Shown here piece by piece: positions 9,734-17,368 of a stretch of 64,000 bases of DNA. The stretch comes from Streptomyces sp. NBC_00306. GTDB taxonomy: Bacteria > Actinomycetota > Actinomycetes > Streptomycetales > Streptomycetaceae. The stretch is taken from the NCBI RefSeq assembly GCF_036169555.1, contig NZ_CP108032.1:4712001-4776000 (forward strand), written 5' to 3'. The position numbers and the translations under genes are program-made. The first letter of the stretch is position 1, and each line of letters opens with the position of its first letter. The notes beneath the pieces are model-generated. The model searched no databases. It had not been told where the DNA came from and was given only the letters and a program-made list of their open reading frames with translations.

Positions 9734-12406
9734 ATGGCCTCGTACTGTCCGCACTGCGGTTCCCCGTCCCCGGACGAGGCACGCTTCTGCATGAAATGCG
9801 GGCGTGAGCGGCTCCCGGCAGCCGAGACGGGCCCACCGCCCGTGCCCCCGGCCCTGCCGCCCGCTCCCACCGCGCTGCCCGCTCCCGCGCTTCCGGCTCC
9901 TCCCGCCGGGCCCTCGCCCGTCGGGCAGTTCGCCGGCCGGGTCCTGCGCGGCGACTGGGCGCGGCCCGCGCAGGCCGCGCTCTTCCCGGCCGGGCTGCTG
10001 CTCGTCCTGGCCGTGGCCCTCGCGTTCCCTTCGTACGGACAGGACGACGAGGTCGTCGTCGGCTGGGTCGCACGGCTGCGGATCGCGCTCGCGATGCTGC
10101 TCCAGGGGGTCGGCGGCGGGTTCGGGATCAAGGCCGCCGAAGGAGGATCGCCCTTCGGAGAGGACTTCGGATCGGATTCCGGCTCCGACTCCGGCTTCGG
10201 ATCGGATTCCGGGTCCGGTTTCGGTGACGCTTTCGGCTCGTCCGACGCCATGGGCAGCGCCTCGCTCTCCCTGGTGCCGCTCACCGTGACGCTGCTCTTC
10301 GTCGCCGCGCTCTACCTGGGCGCCCGGATGCTGCGTACGCGCGGTGCCGGACTGGAGGCGGCCGTACGGCTCTCGCTCGTGGTCACCGCGGCGGTGCTCG
10401 TCCTCGGACTGTTCGCCCAGCCCGACATCGACGGCGTCGAGGTCTCCTCGTCGCCGCTGCTCGCGATGCTCGGAGCGCTGGCGATCTCGCTCGTCGTGAG
10501 CTGCGCCGTCCTCCAGCGCGACCACCTCGCCTCCTGGCTGGGCATGCGCCCCGCCGCCGCCTCGGCGGTCCGCGCCCTCGGCACGGCGGTGCGGGCGCTC
10601 GGCGCGGTGATCGCGCTCTGCTCGGTGGTGGGCTACATCGTGTACGCGGTGCAGGACGACGTGGACGGCACGGCCCTGCTGGGCGCGCTGCCCTTCCTGC
10701 CCAACATCGGGTTCGCGGTGCTCGGACTGAGCTGGGGCGTACCGCTGGAGTACGACGTCCAGGGGGAGGCCGGCGGCTTCGGATCGAGCTCGGAGAGCGG
10801 CGCCTTCGGGCTGTCGGAGATCGGCGACCTGTGGGGCAACGGCGCGGTCGCCGGGGCCCTGACGCTCGGTGTGGTCTGTGCGCTGACCCTCGGCATCTGG
10901 ACGGCCCTGCGCTCGCCGGACCGCCGTGAGCATCTGCTGACCGGCGGCTTCCTGCTCGGCCTGTTCCTGCTGTTCCTGGGGTTCACCGGGCTCGCGGCGG
11001 ACGTCTCGGGCGGCGTGGGCGGCTTCGGCGGCCAGGGCCGTTCGGAGGTGGCCCCGAGCGTTCCGGACGCGCTCCTGTTCGGTCTGCTGTGGGTGGGCGG
11101 TGCGGTGCTTCTGGCTCCCTACGCGGTGAAACTGACGGGGCGGCAGCCGGCCGTTCCGCCGTACGCGTCGGCGCCGCCGGCCTACCCGCCGCCCCCCATG
11201 ACGCCGGGCCCGGCGGGTGCCACCGTCGCGGGCGCCTGGCCGGTGGCCGGCGCACCGGGCCAGGGGGGACCGGACGAGACCGACGGGCACGCGGTCGGCG
11301 CCGACGCGGGTCCGCCGCCGACCTCGGGCCACGATCTGCCGGCCACCGGGGACGCCCCGGCGGGACAGCCGCGTCCGGCGGCCCCGGACAACGCGGCGGC
11401 CCCGGGCGCATCCGCAGCCCCGGCCGCACCAGCGGTCCCGCCCGCTGCCCCCGCTGTTCCGCCCGCGGGCGACGCGGCAGGCGCTCCCGCCGGTCCGCCG
11501 ATGCCCGGAACTCCGGGGGCACCGGCGGCTCCCGGTGCGCACGGGCCGGGCGCTCCCGTGCCGGTGTATGACGCCGAGACCTATGTGCCGGCCGGCTACG
11601 GACCCCACACTCCCCACACCTTCGACCTGGCCGCAGGGCACGCGGCGGTGCCCCCGCCGGGGAGCGACCAGGCCGCCGCCGCGCGCCGGCGCAAGGTGCT
11701 CGTCTGGACCGGCACCCTCGTCGCCGCGTTCGTCATCGGCGGCGGTGTCGCGGCCGGCGTGCTGTTCCTGCAGAAGGACGACGGCGGTTCCGACCGTGCG
11801 TCGGACAAGCCCGCCGCCTCGCCTTCGCAGGCGCCCTCGGCGCCCGCGTCCCCCTCGCCCTCCCCGGCTCCGTCGCAGGAGCCCACCGCGGGGCCGGGTG
11901 CCAGTACGCCGCCCGGCGCGAACGCGACTCCCTCGCAGCCGTCCGACGGCGCACTGCCCGCCGGCTTCGTCCTCAAGAACGACCCCGCCGGATTCACCGT
12001 CGCCGTCATGGACGGCTGGCAGCGGCGGCAGACCGGCAGCCAGATCTTCTACGAGGCTCCCACAGGGGGCTCGTACCTCCAGATCGGCGTCATCAAGAAC
12101 GCGCCGATGTCGTCCTACGAAAACTTCGTCGACCTGGAGAGCAAGCGCCAGGCGCTCCCCGAGGTCCGCTACCAGCGTCTGCAACTGGTCCGGAACACCT
12201 ACCAGGGACGCCCCGGCGCGCTGTGGGAGTTCACCAACATCCCCGATCCGGAGAAGAGCACCGTGCTGCGCCATGTCATCGACCAGGCCTTCGTGGCGGC
12301 CGACGGCACGGAGTACGCGATCCTCGCCGGTGACCGGGCGGACCTGTGGGACACCGAGAACGACGTGGTCTTCTCGACCGCCCTCAGCAGCTTCAAGCCG
12401 AGCTAG
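9734..12406 (+). CDS. Large zinc-ribbon multi-pass membrane protein with secreted C-terminal domain
   Basis: 890 residues. The N-terminus YCPHCGSPSPDEARFCMKCG is a double-CxxC zinc ribbon. A Pro/Ala linker and a first group of hydrophobic helices follow, with a Ser/Asp/Gly-rich loop (repeated GSDSG, residues about 140-175) and further helices to about residue 490. After a long Pro/Ala/Gly-rich segment comes a last helix (TLVAAFVIGGGVAAGVLFL) and an outer domain of about 130 residues (FVLKNDPAGFTVAVMDGW...). ATG 9734 has GGAG 6 nt upstream. Zinc-ribbon membrane proteins of this layout are common in actinobacteria and uncharacterised; no catalytic motif is visible. Confidence 0.8.
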   Translation: MASYCPHCGSPSPDEARFCMKCGRERLPAAETGPPPVPPALPPAPTALPAPALPAPPAGPSPVGQFAGRVLRGDWARPAQAALFPAGLLLVLAVALAFPSYGQDDEVVVGWVARLRIALAMLLQGVGGGFGIKAAEGGSPFGEDFGSDSGSDSGFGSDSGSGFGDAFGSSDAMGSASLSLVPLTVTLLFVAALYLGARMLRTRGAGLEAAVRLSLVVTAAVLVLGLFAQPDIDGVEVSSSPLLAMLGALAISLVVSCAVLQRDHLASWLGMRPAAASAVRALGTAVRALGAVIALCSVVGYIVYAVQDDVDGTALLGALPFLPNIGFAVLGLSWGVPLEYDVQGEAGGFGSSSESGAFGLSEIGDLWGNGAVAGALTLGVVCALTLGIWTALRSPDRREHLLTGGFLLGLFLLFLGFTGLAADVSGGVGGFGGQGRSEVAPSVPDALLFGLLWVGGAVLLAPYAVKLTGRQPAVPPYASAPPAYPPPPMTPGPAGATVAGAWPVAGAPGQGGPDETDGHAVGADAGPPPTSGHDLPATGDAPAGQPRPAAPDNAAAPGASAAPAAPAVPPAAPAVPPAGDAAGAPAGPPMPGTPGAPAAPGAHGPGAPVPVYDAETYVPAGYGPHTPHTFDLAAGHAAVPPPGSDQAAAARRRKVLVWTGTLVAAFVIGGGVAAGVLFLQKDDGGSDRASDKPAASPSQAPSAPASPSPSPAPSQEPTAGPGASTPPGANATPSQPSDGALPAGFVLKNDPAGFTVAVMDGWQRRQTGSQIFYEAPTGGSYLQIGVIKNAPMSSYENFVDLESKRQALPEVRYQRLQLVRNTYQGRPGALWEFTNIPDPEKSTVLRHVIDQAFVAADGTEYAILAGDRADLWDTENDVVFSTALSSFKPS

Positions 12407-12509
12407 CCGGACCGCCCCGCGCACCGGCCGAACTCCCGGCCGCGCACCGGCCGAACGAGCCCGACCGCCCCGGGGCTCGGTCCGGACCGCCGGAACCGGC
12501 GGGCCGGGA

Positions 12510-12541
12510 CCGGCGGGCCGGGACCGGTCCCGGCCCGCCGG
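12510..12541. terminator. Bidirectional terminator between zinc-ribbon and GNAT genes
   Basis: Perfect 16-bp arms (12510-12525/12526-12541) between two convergent stop codons. A second copy of the left-arm motif CGGCGGGCCGGGAC lies just upstream. Confidence 0.65.
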
Positions 12542-12542
12542 A

Positions 12543-13061
12543 TCAGGCCTCTGCCAGGTCCAGCCGGAAGCAGCACCCCTGCCGCTTCGACACCGGGGCC
12601 GTGAACGTCTCCGACAAGTGCATCCCGAGCCGCTCGGTCACCGCGATCGAGCGCTTGTTGGCGGCGTCGACCATGGCCACGACCTGGCCGACCCCCGCCG
12701 CCCGTACCCGCTCCAGCGTGGTGCGGGCGGCGGCCGTCACATAGCCCTTGCCCCATGCCCGCCGTGCCAGCCGCCAGCCGATCTCGATCTCGCCGACCGG
12801 TCCGAAGTGCGTGTGCGGCCAGGGCTGCGCGCCCGTGAAACCGATGACCTCGCCCTGCTCGTCGAGCATCGTCCAGAAGCAGAAGCCGCGCTCCGCGTCA
12901 TGCCGGCGCTGGCGTGCGGTGAGCTCCTCGTACACCGACAACTCGGCCGCCCTGCCGCCCTGGAACTCCATGACGTCCGGGTCGGCGAAGACCCGGTGCC
13001 AGGCGACGGCGTCCTCGTCGGTGGGCACGCGGAGCTGTACGGCGGGGAGGAGCCTGCTCAT
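12543..13061 (-). CDS. GNAT-family N-acetyltransferase (RimJ/RimL-like)
   Basis: 172 residues. Acetyl-CoA-dependent acyltransferase fold: LRVPTDEDAVAWHRVFADPDV at the N-terminus, the beta4/5 region GEIEIGWRLARRAWGKGYVTAA carrying the acetyl-CoA pyrophosphate loop (R/Q-x-x-G-x-G type, here RRAWGKG), and ANKRSIAVTERLGM near the end, typical of the RimJ/RimL group. ATG 13061 has AAGGG upstream. It diverges from the geranylgeranyl-reductase-type gene. The acceptor substrate is unknown. Confidence 0.85.
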   Translation of the reverse strand: MSRLLPAVQLRVPTDEDAVAWHRVFADPDVMEFQGGRAAELSVYEELTARQRRHDAERGFCFWTMLDEQGEVIGFTGAQPWPHTHFGPVGEIEIGWRLARRAWGKGYVTAAARTTLERVRAAGVGQVVAMVDAANKRSIAVTERLGMHLSETFTAPVSKRQGCCFRLDLAEA

Positions 13062-13157
13062 GGGGGAGCCCTTCGGTCGCTGATCTGTACGCCCCCATAG
13101 ACTGCACATGTCCAGTGCCATCCGGTACGCAATATCGAGTCTTCGGGAGAACCCGCC

Positions 13158-14453
13158 GTGACCGAGTCGCTCGCCAAGAACACGGCGCACAGCGCGGATG
13201 TGATCGTTGTCGGGGCAGGCCCGGCCGGCTCCACGACCGCCTACCACCTCGCCAAGTCGGGCCTGGACGTTCTGCTGCTGGAGAAGACCGCGTTCCCGCG
13301 CGAGAAGGTCTGCGGCGACGGGTTGACCCCGCGCGCCACCAAGCAGCTGGTGGGCATGGGCATCGACATCTCCGAAGAGGCCGGCTGGCTGCGCAACAAG
13401 GGCCTGCGGATCATCGGCGGCGGAGTGCGGCTCCAGCTCGACTGGCCGGAACTCGCCTCGTTCCCGGACTACGGACTCGTCCGCAAGCGCGACGACTTCG
13501 ACGAGCAGCTGGCCCGCCAGGCGCAGAAGGCGGGCGCACGGCTTCACGAGCGCTGCAACGTGGGCGCCCCGATCATCGACGAGCGGACCGGCCGGATCAC
13601 CGGCGTGGAGGCCAAGCTCGGCGAGGAGAAGACCCCGGTCACCTTCCACGCCCCGCTGGTCGTCGCCGCCGACGGCAACTCCTCCCGCATCTCCCTCGCC
13701 ATGGGTCTGCACCGCCGGGACGACCGCCCGATGGGCGTGGCCGTGCGCACGTACTTCACGAGCCCCCGCCACGACGACGACTACCTGGAGTCCTGGCTGG
13801 AGCTGTGGGACCGCCGCGGCCCGGGCGAGGACCGGCTGCTGCCGGGCTACGGCTGGATCTTCGGCATGGGCGACGGCACCTCCAACGTCGGCCTCGGTGT
13901 CCTCAACACCTCGGCGGCGTTCAAGGAGCTGGACTGGCGCGAGGTGCTGAAGGCCTGGTGCGCCTCGATGCCGGAGGACTGGGGCTACACCGAGGAGAAC
14001 ATGACGGGCCCGATCCGCGGCGCCGCGCTCCCGATGGCCTTCAACCGCCAGCCGCACTACACCAAGGGCCTGCTGCTCGTCGGTGACGCGGGCGGCCTGG
14101 TCAACCCGTTCAACGGCGAGGGCATCGCGTACGCCATGGAGTCCGGGGAGATCGCGGCCGACGTGATCGTCCAGGCGCACTCCCGCCGGACCCCCGCCCA
14201 GCGCGAGCTGGCGCTGCACCGCTACCCGAAGGTCCTCAAGGACACCTACGGCGGCTACTACACGCTGGGCCGCGCCTTCGTGAAGCTGATCGGCAACCCG
14301 AAGGTGATGAAGATCGCGACCCAGCGCGGCCTTTCCCACCCGATGCTGATGCGGTTCACGCTGAAGATGCTGGCCAACCTCACCGACCCGACGGGCGGGG
14401 ACGCGATGGACCGGATCATCAACGGCCTCTCCAAGGTGGCTCCGAAGGCCTGA
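13158..14453 (+). CDS. Geranylgeranyl reductase family FAD-dependent oxidoreductase (probable menaquinone prenyl-chain reductase)
   Basis: 431 residues. The FAD Rossmann motif VIVVGAGPAGSTTAYHL has G19, G21 and G24. The family motif FPREKVCGDGLTPRA follows, and LLVGDAGGLVNPFNGEGIAYAMESG is the second FAD motif. Members saturate isoprenoid double bonds; the M. tuberculosis relative MenJ reduces the menaquinone side chain and also lies near menG and a polyprenyl synthase. Streptomyces menaquinones are partly hydrogenated, so the same role is likely here (inference). The GTG start at 13158 has GGGAG upstream. A strong terminator follows. Confidence 0.9.
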   Translation: MTESLAKNTAHSADVIVVGAGPAGSTTAYHLAKSGLDVLLLEKTAFPREKVCGDGLTPRATKQLVGMGIDISEEAGWLRNKGLRIIGGGVRLQLDWPELASFPDYGLVRKRDDFDEQLARQAQKAGARLHERCNVGAPIIDERTGRITGVEAKLGEEKTPVTFHAPLVVAADGNSSRISLAMGLHRRDDRPMGVAVRTYFTSPRHDDDYLESWLELWDRRGPGEDRLLPGYGWIFGMGDGTSNVGLGVLNTSAAFKELDWREVLKAWCASMPEDWGYTEENMTGPIRGAALPMAFNRQPHYTKGLLLVGDAGGLVNPFNGEGIAYAMESGEIAADVIVQAHSRRTPAQRELALHRYPKVLKDTYGGYYTLGRAFVKLIGNPKVMKIATQRGLSHPMLMRFTLKMLANLTDPTGGDAMDRIINGLSKVAPKA

Positions 14454-14459
14454 TCGTTC

Positions 14460-14500
14460 ACGGCCGGGGCGCTCGGCAGGCGGCCGAGCGCCCCGGCCGT
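14460..14500 (+). terminator. Terminator of the geranylgeranyl-reductase-type gene
   Basis: Perfect 18-bp arms (14460-14477/14483-14500) with loop AGGCG, starting 7 nt after the stop codon. Confidence 0.8.
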
Positions 14501-14613
14501 CGACCGTCAGGCGTTGACGATCTTCACCGCGTCACTGCCACGCCTCGTCGATCGCCCCGCGGTGGCCGCGGGTCCGCGCCGACGGACCGGCCGACCGGGC
14601 GCCGCGCTCCGAG

Positions 14614-14784
14614 GTGCTGCCGCACGGCGCCGTGGGCGCCCTGCTCACCGCGCTGGGCCCGAACTGGCGCCGGCAACCGCCCACTTTGCGCCTTTTGTCA
14701 TCGTCCACGCTGGACATGGTCCGGACCGGGATGGCGGTGCCGCACGGCCTGACCCCTCTGGGACGGGCCCTGCTGGGCGCCTGA
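14614..14784 (+). pseudogene. Unrecognised short open frame, possibly a gene remnant
   Basis: Between two hairpins, a frame open from about 14515 ends at a TGA at 14782. The only usable start is GTG 14614, giving 56 residues (MLPHGAVGALLTALGPN...GLTPLGRALLGA). Codon use is coding-like. There is no SD and no recognisable domain; the LTPLGRALL ending faintly recalls winged-helix regulators. It may be the 3' remnant of a lost gene or chance. Nothing else is seen in the 14454-14858 gap apart from the two hairpins. Confidence 0.25.
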
Positions 14785-14804
14785 GGGCCGGAGACGGGAT
14801 CGCC

Positions 14805-14840
14805 GAAGGGCCGCGGCTCCGGCGGGAGCCACGGCCCTTC
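14805..14840 (-). terminator. Terminator of the NlpC/P60 gene
   Basis: 16-bp arms with one C/A mismatch (14805-14820/14825-14840, loop GGCG), 19 nt beyond the minus-strand stop codon. Confidence 0.7.
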
Positions 14841-14858
14841 AGAAGGCTGCTGCAGGTG

Positions 14859-15653
14859 TCAGAGAACCCGGACCGCACCGCTCGCCGGGTAGCCCGACAG
14901 GTCCTGGATGACGACGCCCTTGCTGGGGTTGGCCGCGTCGAGGTACTGGCCGTCGCCGATGTAGACGCCGGTGTGGTACGCGCTGCCGGCGCCACCCCAG
15001 TACAGGATGTCGCCGACCTGGAGGTTGCTGGTGCCCACCTGGGTGCCCGCCAGCGACTGGTCCTGCGAGACGCGGGGGAGGTCGACGCCGACCTGCCGGA
15101 ACGCGGCCTGGACGAGGCTGGAGCAGTCCCACGAGTTGGGGCCGGTGGCGCCCATGACGTAGGCGTCGCCGAGCTGGGCCTTGAGGAAGGCAACCACGGT
15201 CGCGGCGGAGCCGGTCGCGTTCGAGCTGTTGCTGCTGTACGCCGCGAGCGTGGAACGCTCGCTGGTACGGGAGGCGCGCTCCTGGGAAGCGGCCTCGGCA
15301 CGCTGCTTCGCCTCGGCCTTCTCGGCCTCGGCCTTGCGGACCGCCTCGGCCTTGGCCTTCTTGGCGGCCTGTGCGGCCTTCGTGGCGGCGGCGTCCTCCT
15401 GTGCCTGCAACTCCTGGTCGAGAGCGACCTGCTGGGTCGCCTCGGCGGACTGCGCGACGGCTTGGGAGAGACCGGCGGTGAGCGTGGGCATCTCAATGGT
15501 CTCGGTGACCGGGTCGGCGTTGGCCGGTCCGGCGGCTCCGGCCACTGCGATCGTGCTGAGGACGCCACCGGCAACTCCGGCCCGGAGCGCCATCGTCGAG
15601 GCGCTGCGCCGGCGGGGCTTCCGGTGGCTGGGTATGTGAGCGGTGTGGGACAT
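14859..15653 (-). CDS. Secreted NlpC/P60 (C40) cell-wall peptidase
   Basis: 264 residues. A long signal peptide with a basic start (HRKPRRR) and hydrophobic core ending near ANA precedes an Ala/Lys/Glu-rich coiled-coil-like segment (about 75-135), then the NlpC/P60 domain. The nucleophile is Cys177 in WDCSSLVQ and the His is His227 in YHTGVYI; both are intact. Such enzymes cut gamma-D-Glu-diaminopimelate or related peptidoglycan bonds. No strong SD precedes the ATG. It is transcribed away from nuo across a 688-bp gap. From memory, an NlpC/P60 gene also flanks nuoA in S. coelicolor. Confidence 0.92.
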   Translation of the reverse strand: MSHTAHIPSHRKPRRRSASTMALRAGVAGGVLSTIAVAGAAGPANADPVTETIEMPTLTAGLSQAVAQSAEATQQVALDQELQAQEDAAATKAAQAAKKAKAEAVRKAEAEKAEAKQRAEAASQERASRTSERSTLAAYSSNSSNATGSAATVVAFLKAQLGDAYVMGATGPNSWDCSSLVQAAFRQVGVDLPRVSQDQSLAGTQVGTSNLQVGDILYWGGAGSAYHTGVYIGDGQYLDAANPSKGVVIQDLSGYPASGAVRVL

Positions 15654-15783
15654 GGGACAACCGCTATCAGGGGGAGCCGGTTCCCTTCAAGAAACGTGTG
15701 TTGCGCCACAGTTACGACCGGAACCTTTCAATCCGCTCCCGTCGGCGCCTTATTGACGCCCTAACGGGCAAACCGGGCATGCG

Positions 15784-15801
15784 TGATCACAGCTGTGATC
15801 A
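15784..15801. promoter_or_regulatory. Perfect 18-bp palindrome upstream of the NlpC/P60 gene
   Basis: TGATCACAGCTGTGATCA is fully self-complementary and lies 131 bp upstream of the NlpC/P60 start. GATCAC-containing half-sites recur at about 16130, 16173 and 16206, on the nuo side of the gap. Likely operator for an unidentified dimeric regulator. Confidence 0.5.
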
Positions 15802-16172
15802 TGGGCTTTCCGTAAAAGGTCCGAATTGCCTGGCGCCTACCATCGCTTCACACCGATGGCCAAGCCCGCTTTTGTTGAGAGTTTGAGCGAGTGGCGCAGG
15901 TCACAGAAAGGTCACCTCTCGGGGCCCCGGAAGTTCGTGAACGCGTGCACGCGTCCACCTTCGTCCGCGGAGGCGCTCGCCCGGGTGACGAGACGTCCTC
16001 TATCACCCGATGCGGTCCATCGCCAATTTGCCCGAACGGGCTCCGCCTTGCTATGCCCGCACCCCTTCCACCAGCGGTAACGCATGCGGATGTCACTTCT
16101 CGTGACCGCTCGGGCGCTTCGCGTATGAAGATCACCGCTCATCCGGCTTCATGATCCTTCGCCGGGTGGTGG

Positions 16173-16213
16173 AGATCACAAAGGCGTTGTCGCACCCCGT
16201 GTCGCAGATCACA
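16173..16213. promoter_or_regulatory. Phased AGATCACA direct repeats upstream of nuo
   Basis: AGATCACA occurs at 16173-16180 and 16206-16213, 33 bp apart (about three helical turns); the second lies 13 bp before the proposed nuo -10. This could be an activator site. The rest of the 15654-16341 gap shows no gene that can be supported. Confidence 0.4.
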
Positions 16214-16225
16214 GACCGGCAGGCA

Positions 16226-16231
16226 TAGGAT
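16226..16231 (+). promoter_or_regulatory. Putative -10 of the nuo operon
   Basis: TAGGAT, an HrdB-type -10. No good -35 is visible, which would suit an activated promoter. The start would be near 16238, leaving a leader of about 100 nt before nuoA. Confidence 0.5.
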
Positions 16232-16246
16232 GCGGGGCAGTCGGGC

Positions 16247-16264
16247 TTGTGAACTGCCTCACAT
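16247..16264. promoter_or_regulatory. Rex operator (ROP) in the nuo promoter
   Basis: TTGTGAACTGCCTCACAT matches 12 of the 14 defined positions of the Rex consensus TTGTGAA-N4-TTCACAA. It begins about 10 bp downstream of the proposed transcription start, a classic repressor position. Rex is the Streptomyces NADH/NAD+-sensing repressor of respiratory genes, so nuo would be derepressed when NADH is high. The rex gene is not in this window. The same core (TGTGA-N6-TCACA) also fits CRP, but the GAAC...T extension and the target favour Rex. Confidence 0.7.
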
Positions 16265-16341
16265 ACACGCGATCTTCGAGGCGGCGAGACGAATGCCCGG
16301 TGCGGTCCAACGGTCAAGGACGACTGGAAGGAGCGAGGAGG

Positions 16342-16701
16342 GTGAATGCTTACGCGCCCATCCTTGTGCTCGGCGCCCTCGGGGCAGGGTTTGCGATCTT
16401 CTCCGTGGTCATGGCCACGCTTATCGGCCCGAAGCGCTACAACAGGGCGAAACAAGAGGCGTACGAGTGCGGCATCGAACCCACTCCCACGCCGGCCGGC
16501 GGCGGCCGCTTTCCCATCAAGTACTACCTGACGGCGATGCTCTTCATCGTCTTCGACATCGAGATCGTCTTCCTCTACCCCTGGGCGGTCACCTTCGACG
16601 CCCTGGGGCTTTTCGGGCTCGTGGAGATGCTGCTCTTCGTGCTCACCGTCTTCGTCGCCTATGCGTATGTGTGGCGGCGCGGCGGCCTGGAATGGGACTG
16701 A
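16342..16701 (+). CDS. nuoA: NADH-quinone oxidoreductase subunit A
   Basis: 119-residue membrane subunit of complex I with three hydrophobic helices. The conserved YECGIEP motif (Cys in the loop between helices 1 and 2) and FPIKYYLTAMLFIVFDIE are present. GTG 16342 is chosen because GAGGAG/AAGGAG lies just upstream and the start MNAYAPILVLGALGAG is that of other actinobacterial NuoA. First gene of the 14-gene operon. Confidence 0.97.
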   Translation: MNAYAPILVLGALGAGFAIFSVVMATLIGPKRYNRAKQEAYECGIEPTPTPAGGGRFPIKYYLTAMLFIVFDIEIVFLYPWAVTFDALGLFGLVEMLLFVLTVFVAYAYVWRRGGLEWD

Positions 16702-16718
16702 GGGGCTGAGGGGCACCA

Positions 16719-17273
16719 ATGGGACTCGAAGAGAAACTGCCGAGCGGTTTCCTGCTGACCACCGTCGAACAGGCCTCGGGCTGGGTGCGCAAGTCATCCG
16801 TCTTCCCGGCCACGTTCGGTCTGGCCTGCTGCGCCATCGAGATGATGACGACCGGTGCCGGACGGTACGACCTGGCCCGGTTCGGCATGGAGGTCTTCCG
16901 CGGCTCGCCGCGCCAGGCCGACCTGATGATCGTGGCGGGCCGGGTGAGCCAGAAGATGGCGCCCGTCCTGCGGCAGGTCTACGACCAGATGCCCAACCCC
17001 AAGTGGGTCATCTCCATGGGCGTGTGCGCTTCGTCGGGCGGAATGTTCAACAACTACGCAATTGTGCAGGGCGTCGACCATGTCGTCCCTGTCGATATCT
17101 ATTTGCCCGGGTGCCCGCCGCGTCCGGAGATGCTGATGGACGCCATTCTCAAGCTCCACCAGAAGATCCAGTCCTCCAAGCTCGGCGTGAACGCGGAGGA
17201 AGCGGCCCGCGAGGCGGAGGAAGCGGCGCTCAAGGCGCTTCCCCTGATCGAGATGAAGGGGCTGCTCCGGTGA
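16719..17273 (+). CDS. nuoB: NADH-quinone oxidoreductase subunit B
   Basis: 184-residue peripheral-arm subunit that carries cluster N2, the last [4Fe-4S] centre before the quinone site. The ligands are the tandem Cys37-Cys38 (GLACCAIEMM), Cys103 (GVCASSGG) and Cys132 (PGCPPRPE). ATG 16719 has AGGGG upstream. The C-terminal 30 residues are a charged Ala/Glu-rich tail. The stop overlaps a small open frame before nuoC. Confidence 0.97.
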   Translation: MGLEEKLPSGFLLTTVEQASGWVRKSSVFPATFGLACCAIEMMTTGAGRYDLARFGMEVFRGSPRQADLMIVAGRVSQKMAPVLRQVYDQMPNPKWVISMGVCASSGGMFNNYAIVQGVDHVVPVDIYLPGCPPRPEMLMDAILKLHQKIQSSKLGVNAEEAAREAEEAALKALPLIEMKGLLR

Positions 17274-17368
17274 GCGACGTACGCACGGCCGCCGTGCCGC
17301 AGATGACGAGCGAATCCGCACCCCCGAGCCGTACGGGCGGAGAAGCGATCCAGGGGGTGCAGCGATGA
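17270..17368 (+). CDS. Possible 32-aa small protein between nuoB and nuoC
   Basis: An open frame starting at GTG 17270 overlaps the nuoB stop (GTGA), and its TGA (17366-17368) overlaps the nuoC ATG (ATGA). AAGGGG lies 9 nt upstream. The product begins MSDVRTAAVPQMTSESAPPS and is hydrophilic with no known domain. The double 4-bp overlap is exactly how the other nuo genes are coupled. It may be a real small protein or a translational coupler that keeps ribosomes moving into nuoC; it could also be non-coding. Confidence 0.4.
   Translation: MSDVRTAAVPQMTSESAPPSRTGGEAIQGVQR

Noticed and set aside
9119..12424. 1101-codon minus-strand open frame
   Set aside because: Spans the menG end and the zinc-ribbon gene in antisense; low-complexity product and no start signal.
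15654..15860. ydaO-type c-di-AMP riboswitch before the NlpC/P60 gene
   Set aside because: Such switches often precede wall-lytic genes in Streptomyces, but the conserved ydaO core segments were not found in this leader.
16248..16263. CRP site at the nuo promoter (TGTGA-N6-TCACA)
   Set aside because: The match is real, but the flanking bases and target gene agree better with the longer Rex consensus; CRP is kept only as an alternative.
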